Below, piece by piece: positions 57,784-64,000 of a stretch of DNA of 64,000 bases. The stretch is from Aphrocallistes beatrix (taxonomy: Eukaryota; Porifera; Hexactinellida; Sceptrulophora; Aphrocallistidae). The stretch is from contig OY725498.1 of assembly GCA_963281255.1 (NCBI GenBank), positions 744,001 to 808,000 on the forward strand, given 5' to 3'. Position numbers and translations under genes: made by a program. The notes under the pieces are model-generated. The model made no database searches. It worked only from the letters and a program-made list of their open reading frames with translations, and was not told the DNA's origin. Numbering within the stretch: the stretch's first letter is position 1; each line of letters begins with the position of its first letter.

Positions 57784-59071
57784 ATGGCTAGTCCTAATGT
57801 GTTGAGAAGTGATTCATTCCTCTCTCGGGTGGAGAGAGTGAGGAGGGAAATAACCACAAAGTTCCAGAGATCTCATGTTAGTGGAGAGGGAAGCCACTCT
57901 ATTGTCAGAGCTGGATGAGCTGGTGGTTAGGTACAGGGGGGAAGGAGTCAGCCAACAGATTGAGGAGCTGAACCGTTTGAAAGATTCGCAACTATCCTCT
58001 GTGAAGGAAAACGATAACAAAGAAATTGTGAAGGAGAGTGTGTCTGTATTGGAGGAACGTGTGAGAGAGATAAGAGCTACGTTCGATAGAGATCTCGCTA
58101 ACATGCGGATATTAGTGCTGAAGTGGGATGAGAGTGTATTCGATAAACTGAGTGAGATAGGATCGATCAAAGTGACTGATGTCCCTCCCTATGAAGAGAA
58201 AGGAGACCCTCTCATGGTAGCTTGTAAACACAGTTCTAGTCGATCTACATCACCCGGAGTGTTCTACTATCCTAGATCAATCGCAATAGATTCTGAAACC
58301 GACAATGTTTACATTTGTGATTCAATGAACGATCGTATACAAGTTTTTACTAAAAATCTGGAATTCATATTTGATTTCAAAGAGAAGATGTATTGGTCAG
58401 CTGTGGAATTCATGTTTGAATCCAAAAAGAAGATGGGTTGGCCAGCTGGAATCTGTATCAACCATAACAAAGTCTATGTTACACAAGGATCATTGTGGAT
58501 ATGGAGCTATTCCCTGAATGTGTATAGCACTGAAGGGAAATTCTTAAACTCTGTTGGGAAGATAGGCATAATGGAACTCGAATTTCGCTGGCCTAGAGGA
58601 GTTGCTGTATCAAATGAGAATACAATAATTTACATTTGTGACAGTGGCAATGCTAGAATTCAATGTTTAAACTTGGATCTTACATTCCATTCATTCATTA
58701 GGGCTATTACCTATCCCAGAGATGTTAAGCTGACTTCTGATGAGGTTGTAGTGTTGACAGATGGAGATCCGTGTATTCTTTACTACAATTATTCTCACCA
58801 GCTCATCAGACAGATAATACCTCGTGGAGAAGGGAACCTAGTGATACATCCATGCTACTTCTGTGTAGATAAAGCTAACAACATTCTAATGACAGATAAT
58901 GCTACTAATTGTGTGTTAATATTCACTAACAGAGGAGAATTGATACACAAATTCGGTCAGGAAGGAGAAGATAGAGGCGAGTTCATTGAGACTAAAGGAA
59001 TAGCTCTAGACTCTGAAGATAGAATAATAGTAGCTTCTGAAAATCCTAACCATTGCATCCAACTATTCTGA
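57784..59071 (+). CDS. Coiled-coil/NHL-repeat protein, copy 2, frameshifted N-terminus
   Basis: The ancestral start at 57784 (MASPNVLRSDSF) is intact, but compared with copies 1 and 3 five bases are missing near 57876. That frame therefore ends soon afterwards. The same deletion creates a new ATG at 57875 in frame with the rest, giving a 398-residue protein (MLVEREATLLSELDELV...) lacking about the first 30 residues of the coiled coil. The NHL part is open and ends like the others (HCIQLF). A 45-bp internal duplication (58361-58405 with 58406-58450) adds 15 residues to one blade (EFIFDFKEKMYW then EFMFESKKKMGW). It is either a functional N-truncated form or an early pseudogene. Confidence 0.75.
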
Positions 59072-60396
59072 CTTATATATTTGTTTACATTAGTGTAGTT
59101 AGATAGGTTAGTTCATTATAGACAGCATTGCTTTGCATAGAACTAGAATTTCTACATTTCATTTATTATTTCTTAAATTCTCAAATCAATTATATACGAA
59201 ATGTTAAATGCTAGAAAGTCAACTTATATTCCTTGGTTAGTGTTTATCTTTTAGTTATGATAATCTGTAACTGTGATATGTTATATACTTGCCAACCTTT
59301 GCAAGGAAAAAAGCGGGACATAAGCAGTGTTTTAGCAGGACATTGAGTTATTTAGTGGGACATGGTCTATTTGTATTAGTCTTATACACTGAAAAGAGGG
59401 GCAATTCCACTTTTTTGAACGTTTTCGCGGGACATTACTTTCAACATATATCCGAAAAAGCGGGATGTCCTGCAAAAAACTGGACAGTTGGTAAGTATGT
59501 CTGTGGCCACTGCTAGTTGGAAACTTGTTCCATTTCCATCTCCTGCATCAGTATTTAGCTCTGCATATATTGTCACTATTCAATCAGGATCTTTATATCT
59601 ATCAGGTGCAGGAATCTATTACTATTGATTGAGTTAACAGTCATTTATAACATTTCAATATAACTTGACAGTCTTTGAGACTTTATTCAATGAACGTTAT
59701 TAATTAAATATTTGTAGCCAATTCTACATCAAATTATCAGCCTTGATTGTATTATCAAATAATGAGTTAATGATAATGAGATACCGTCCGTCTGCATCTT
59801 CACTGTTGATCTCTTTGGACCTAAAACAAGTTTTCTACTAACAGTGGCCATGCATAGTTTTATTTATGTGTTCAGATATTTACTTTGGGTAACTCAGTGA
59901 GTGAATGCATGCTGTCGATCAAGGCCTGAGAAATTAAATTCTAGAAGAAAAGAAATTATTGCTATATATATTCCTTTATTTCGTAGTTCCACTGTCTTGT
60001 TTGAAATTGTTCGAACCATTCGTGAACTGTTAAAATTATGTTAAATGATTGCGATTGCGTATCTACGATTTATTTTAATAGACACCTAATTCCAAGGAAA
60101 GTGGAATGTTCTCCAGTCACGTGCGCAAGCGAGAAAGCGTACTCATGTTCAAGAATGCACAATTTCATCTCATAATATTCCTAGTAACGGAAATTATTCA
60201 CAAAAATGCTACCTCTGTGTATAGTTAGTAATAGCCAATAAAAATCAACATTATGCCAACTTGGGAGGTCTACTCTCACACACAACTGAGAATAATTATA
60301 GGGTATTTTTCTTATTTTTCAATTTTTACACTTTTATTTTCTTATCTTATACATTGTACAATTGTCTCTGGAATAATTTAAATCCAACATTAGGAA
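59072..60396. other. Spacer between NHL genes 2 and 3
   Basis: Flanks match the previous spacer. Contains the TCCCGCTTT-type element at 59285-59499. No other gene is seen; 59289-59516 is a frame inside the element. Confidence 0.55.
59285..59499. mobile_element. Inverted-repeat element, GTCCCGCTTT family, third copy
   Basis: The left end is ATACTTGCCAACCTTTGCAA; the right end reversed is ATACTTACCAACTGTCCAGT. Internal GCGGGACAT phrases are the reverse of those at 8181 and 51066. A related fragment lies at the matching place after NHL gene 1 (56828-56900), so the insertion predates the gene duplication. Confidence 0.65.
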
Positions 60397-61632
60397 ATGG
60401 CTAGTGCTAATGTGTTGAGAAGTGATTCATTCCTCTCTCAGGTGGAGAGAGTGAGGAGGGAAATAACCACAAAGTTCCAGAGATCTCATCAGGTGTTAGT
60501 GGAGAGGGAAGCCACTCTATTGTCAGAGTTGGATGAGCTGGTGGTTAGGTACAGGGGGGAAGGAGTCAACCAACAGATTGAAGAGCTGAACCGTTTGAAA
60601 GATTCGCAACTATCCTCTGTGAAGGAAAACGAAAATAAAGATATTGTAAGGAAGAGTGTGTCTGTACTAGAAGAACACATGAGAGAGATAAGAGCTAAGT
60701 TTGAGAGAGATCTCGCTACCATGCGGAGAGTAGTGTTGAAGTGGGATGAGAGTGTATTCGATAAACTGTGCGAGATAGGATATATCGAAGTGAGTGATTT
60801 CGCTCCCTATGAATATAAAGTAGACCCCCTCATGGTAGCTTGTAAACACAGTTCTAGTAAATCTACATTACCTGGAGTGTTCTACTGTCCTGGACCAGTC
60901 GCAATAGATTCTGAAACTGACAATGTTTACATTTGTGATTCATTGAACGATCGTGTTCAAGTGTTTACTAAAAATCTGGAATTCATTTTTGATTTCAAAG
61001 AGAAGATGGATTGGCCAGCTGGTATCTGTATCAACCATAGCAAAGTCTATGTTACGCAGTACATGAGTGATTCCCTGAATGTGTATAGTACTGAAGGTAA
61101 ATTCTTAAACTCTGTTGGAAAGGAAGGGAAAGGAAAACTAGAATTTGATTGGCCTAGAGGAGTTGCTGTATCAAATGAGAAGAGAAGAATTTACATTTGT
61201 GACAGTGATAATGCTAGAATTCAATGTTTAAACTTGGATCTTACATTCCATTCATTCATTGAGGATATTCCCTATCCCAGAGATGTTAAGTTGACTTCTG
61301 ATGAGGTTGTAGTGTTGACATTAGGAGATATGTGTGTTATTTACTACAATTATTCTCACCAGCTTATCAGACAGATAATACCTCGTGGAGAAGAGAACCT
61401 AGTGAAAGATCCATGTTACTTCTGTGTAGATAAAGCTAACAACATTCTAATGACGGATTTTGCCACTAATTGTGTGTTAATTTTCTCTAACAGAGGAGAA
61501 TTGATACACAAATTTGGTCAGAAGGGAAAATATAGAGGAGAGTTCATTGGTGTTGAAGGAATAGCTCTAGACTCTGAAGATAGAATAATAGTAGCTTCTA
61601 AGAATCCCAATCATTGTACTCAACTATTCTAG
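60397..61632 (+). CDS. Coiled-coil/NHL-repeat protein, copy 3 (411 aa)
   Basis: Same architecture as copy 1: coiled coil to about residue 128 (VERVRREITTKFQRSHQVLV ... SVLEEHMREIRAKFERDLA), then the NHL propeller (DSETDNVYICDSLNDRVQVF; RGVAVSNEKRRIYICDSDNA; EGIALDSEDRIIVASKNP) ending in HCTQLF. No RING or B-box. It is closest to copy 2 in the linker (SVLEE.MREIRA) where copy 1 is three residues shorter. Intact, so the array has two full genes and one N-truncated gene. Confidence 0.85.
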   Translation: MASANVLRSDSFLSQVERVRREITTKFQRSHQVLVEREATLLSELDELVVRYRGEGVNQQIEELNRLKDSQLSSVKENENKDIVRKSVSVLEEHMREIRAKFERDLATMRRVVLKWDESVFDKLCEIGYIEVSDFAPYEYKVDPLMVACKHSSSKSTLPGVFYCPGPVAIDSETDNVYICDSLNDRVQVFTKNLEFIFDFKEKMDWPAGICINHSKVYVTQYMSDSLNVYSTEGKFLNSVGKEGKGKLEFDWPRGVAVSNEKRRIYICDSDNARIQCLNLDLTFHSFIEDIPYPRDVKLTSDEVVVLTLGDMCVIYYNYSHQLIRQIIPRGEENLVKDPCYFCVDKANNILMTDFATNCVLIFSNRGELIHKFGQKGKYRGEFIGVEGIALDSEDRIIVASKNPNHCTQLF

Positions 61633-61965
61633 TTTAATATTCCTTTATTTTGGTGTTGTTTGATAAGTTATCATTATTGATAACAGCATTTATTTGCATG
61701 GAACTATAATTTCTACATTTCACTCTTTATCTCTTAAATTCTCAAATAATCTTCGAAACGTTTAACGGAAGAAAATCAACTTTTCTAGGTTGAGTGGGTG
61801 TATATAGTTACGTAGGTATCCCAAACTTATTCATGTTAGTTTTTATTAGTCATTACGGGGATATCTTTGCAGGAAATGTACCCCCCCTCCTAATACGCAG
61901 ATAGAACTCGGATTGCTAATAGCATAGTTCTCGATCCACTCGACTAGTTACTTGTATGTATGCTA

Positions 61966-62254
61966 TACAGTGGAATTCACTTATTAGCAACTCGAGTTTT
62001 GCTCATAAAATGGTTGCTAATACGCGAAGTTATTAATACTTTGCCGAGGAATATTGAATTGAAAGTGAAAGTTAATTGAAAGTGAATTGAAATTGAAAAT
62101 GAAAGTGGGGTCATTTCTATTTATACCTTTGACCCCACGTCAAATTAGGGATAATTATTAATTAATAGGAAACAGAATCAACACGAAATCTTCACCTGGG
62201 ACCTGAAGTTTGGTTGCAAATAGAGCAATATTGCTAATAAGCGAATTCCATTGT
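61966..62254. mobile_element. ACAGTGGAATTC element with extra internal block
   Basis: Ends as in 30142-30290, but about 140 bp are inserted near 62030-62165. This block contains GAAAGTGAAAGTTAATTGAA-type short repeats and a palindromic GGGGTC...GACCCC pair, so another small element seems to have landed inside. Confidence 0.65.
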
Positions 62255-62289
62255 TTTTGTATTCTGGAGGTGCTCCTCTGTTTTCCAGC

Positions 62290-62455
62290 AGGCACTAATT
62301 TCCGGGACGGGACGGCATCCCGTCCCGGAAATTAGGTACCTTTTCTGTCCCGTCCCGGAGATTAGGCATCTTAACTCATCCCATCCCGGAAATTAGGTAT
62401 CTAGATTTTCCGGGACGGTCCCGTCCCGTCCCGTCCTGGAAATTAGGCATGCCCC
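62290..62455. mobile_element. CCGTCCCGGAAATTAGG element, second copy
   Basis: Alternating direct and inverted copies of CCCGTCCCGGAAATTAGG, as at 51547-51722. It lies 65 bp before the DOT1L start codon, in the likely promoter or leader. Confidence 0.7.
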
Positions 62456-62519
62456 TCATTCTGGAATACCTCATTGATTACCTCCATTATCTAACACTCA
62501 TTAGCTGTGGTAACAAGGA

Positions 62520-64000
62520 ATGCCTGAGACTAAAACGAAGGAGAAAAATCTGAAACTGCACAGTCCAGCTGGAGCTGATCCCGTCATATACAAATGGCCT
62601 CTACAGTCCCAAGTAATTCTATAATTAGAATACCTTACAAGGTGCAGAAGATTGATTTTTTTCACTGATTTGAACATCAAATCAAAATGGAAAAGTTATA
62701 CGTATCTGCATTGAAAAATTGGGACTCAGCTATTTATATAGCAGCATATTCTCTCCGGTCTGGCGATTCTGAGGGGATCATGGGTCTCTAAGACTGATCG
62801 AGATCGCAGTTCAAGGGTGGAGGTTCACCGTAACACACTACATTCCTCCTAGAGTCTACTCTAATCTTATTTCTATTTAGGAAGGCTATGACGAGGCACA
62901 CGAGTTGCTAGAGAGCATGAGGTGTGTTGACTATAGAATCACCAATGGATGTAATCTTATTCTGGCAATTAAATTGTTGTTTTTTTGGTAAATAATTTGT
63001 ATTGTGGTTCCTATCTTGGGTGCCAATAATGGCATTTCATGTTTTTTGCCAAAAGCACACAATTTAGTTGTCAAAATAATGACACATCCAATCTCAATCA
63101 TCCTCAATACTTTTGAGTTTACGGTGGAGAGTGTAGGTGGGTGTGTCACGACTTTCCAGATCTGAGAGTTGCGGTGGAGAACTACATTCTGGACGGACTC
63201 GATCTCTCAGAGTAAGCTTCTCTCTCATTCCTAAACGTATTTGTTTGACTGAGAGATTTAATTGGTTGAAATATCTCCATGCCGCTACTCTTTGTATATG
63301 TATATTTACTGTAAAACCCTATACAGCACATGTCATGTATAATAGGAGTTCTAATTATAGCTACGAGAAGATGAGTCAGGTGTGTGATAAGTTCAACAGA
63401 GCAGCTGACAACATCCGGAGATTGGTATGGGATATGCCTATATACTCGAATAGAGCCAGTCCCCTAGAATAATCCCCACCCCAAAGAGGAACCAAACTTT
63501 TTCTGCTACTCCTTAGAACAGGGTCCATGGACCCCTTAGTGGTCCACAGAAGATATCAGGAGTCCACATTATTCGAAATTTTGTATAATGCTTAATGGGA
63601 GGGGGTCCACAGAAAAGAGAACAATTGCTATAGGGGTAGACAGCCAAAAAGGTTGCTTAGAATAGAGTTCTGTTGTCAATTCTTTCCTTTATACATTCAT
63701 TCTCATATCTGAAATAGTAATAATCTTCAGGTGATAAATGGGAATAAACTTCGAAAAATTCGCTCTAACTATTCCTATTCGAGAATATCCGATATTTCCA
63801 TTTAATTCAGTTATGCATGACTTACATAAGTTCCGGCTTTTAACTGTTCAACTGAATCTATACGTGTTTATTTAACTGTGTCTGCTTCTAAGGGATCCGG
63901 CATAGAACCGCCGAAATGCATCGGAGCGACTCCATCCAGAGACCTCCTCAAGCACATCATGGTACAAGTGTACAACAGATCCATTCCTGACCCGGACAAG
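62520..64000 (+). CDS. DOT1L: DOT1-like histone H3K79 methyltransferase, N-terminal exons (partial)
   Basis: Five exons in phase: 62520-62612, 62881-62921, 63137-63211, 63361-63424, 63893-64000 (continues beyond the window). The reading is MPETKTKEKNLKLHSPAGAD..., then EGYDEAHELLESM, RWVCHDFPDLRVAVENYIL, YEKMSQVCDKFNRAADNIRR, and RDLLKHIMVQVYNRSIPDPD. This follows the N-terminus of DOT1L closely (residues about 1-110 in the human protein), just before the SAM-binding catalytic domain. DOT1L methylates lysine 79 of histone H3 on nucleosomes and marks transcribed chromatin. The exons are very short (41-108 nt). The catalytic motifs lie outside the window, so activity cannot be judged. Confidence 0.85.

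Larger units (their letters stand above)
61633..62519. other. Intergenic with two mobile elements
   Basis: Holds the interrupted ACAGTGGAATTC element (61966-62254) and a CCGTCCCGGAAATTAGG element (62290-62455) ending just before the DOT1L start. No gene is seen. Confidence 0.55.

Noticed and set aside
59289-59516. 75-codon frame between NHL genes
   Set aside because: It lies inside an inverted-repeat element found elsewhere in the window.
62931-63149. 72-codon minus-strand frame
   Set aside because: It overlaps DOT1L exon 3 and its preceding intron in antisense and has no features.

Overview
The window looks like a nuclear contig from an early-branching animal, most likely a sponge (Porifera). 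It is AT-rich (judged by eye), with short GT-AG introns and many small inverted-repeat elements. The strongest taxonomic hint is a very large receptor combining many SRCR domains with sushi (CCP) domains and one membrane span, an architecture known from sponges. The other genes fit: a GABA-B-like class C receptor, RING-less NHL proteins, a DOT1L-type histone methyltransferase, a TSSK-like kinase and an Ig/FN3 receptor. Species cannot be named from the sequence alone. All exon joins were worked out by hand from splice signals and reading phase.

Layout. 1-2.4 kb: repeats, a fold-back element and a decayed Mutator-like transposase with a FLYWCH finger. 2.7-6.4 kb: two related secreted, cysteine-rich genes with a phospholipase A2-like HDxCC motif, flanking a CD225/dispanin-like membrane protein. 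6.4-9.7 kb: repeats. 9.7-16 kb: two tandem FAD-linked oxidases of the aldonolactone oxidase type with identical intron positions. 16.4-33.2 kb (minus strand): one 19-exon gene for a receptor of about 1989 residues with 15 SRCR domains, 3 sushi domains, a membrane span and a short acidic tail. Two intronless seven-membrane-span genes lie in its longest intron on the same strand, and a 141-bp satellite sits in another intron. 33.5-38.1 kb: TSSK-like kinase and GABA-B-like receptor, head to head. 38.6-40.5 kb: gamma-butyrobetaine/trimethyllysine dioxygenase. 40.9-47.4 kb: three more intronless seven-span genes. 48.4-49.8 kb: GC-rich ankyrin protein. 50.1-53.7 kb: Ig-FN3-FN3 receptor. 55.4-61.6 kb: three tandem coiled-coil/NHL genes. 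62.5-64 kb: the first five exons of DOT1L, cut by the window edge.

The best candidate for an undescribed system is the set of five intronless seven-span genes. They form two sequence families that share topology (N-terminus outside by the positive-inside rule), intracellular basic loops, a closing Y-[RK]-[YF]-K-P motif and a TATA box about 35-45 nt before the start codon. Between close paralogues the cytoplasmic loops are nearly identical while the extracellular loops and adjoining membrane spans differ, as expected for diversifying receptors. I recognise no established GPCR class in them.

Transposon-derived DNA is abundant. At least twelve inverted-repeat element families can be recognised, several present twice or more in the window, and one triple-hairpin module is linked to the 141-bp satellite.
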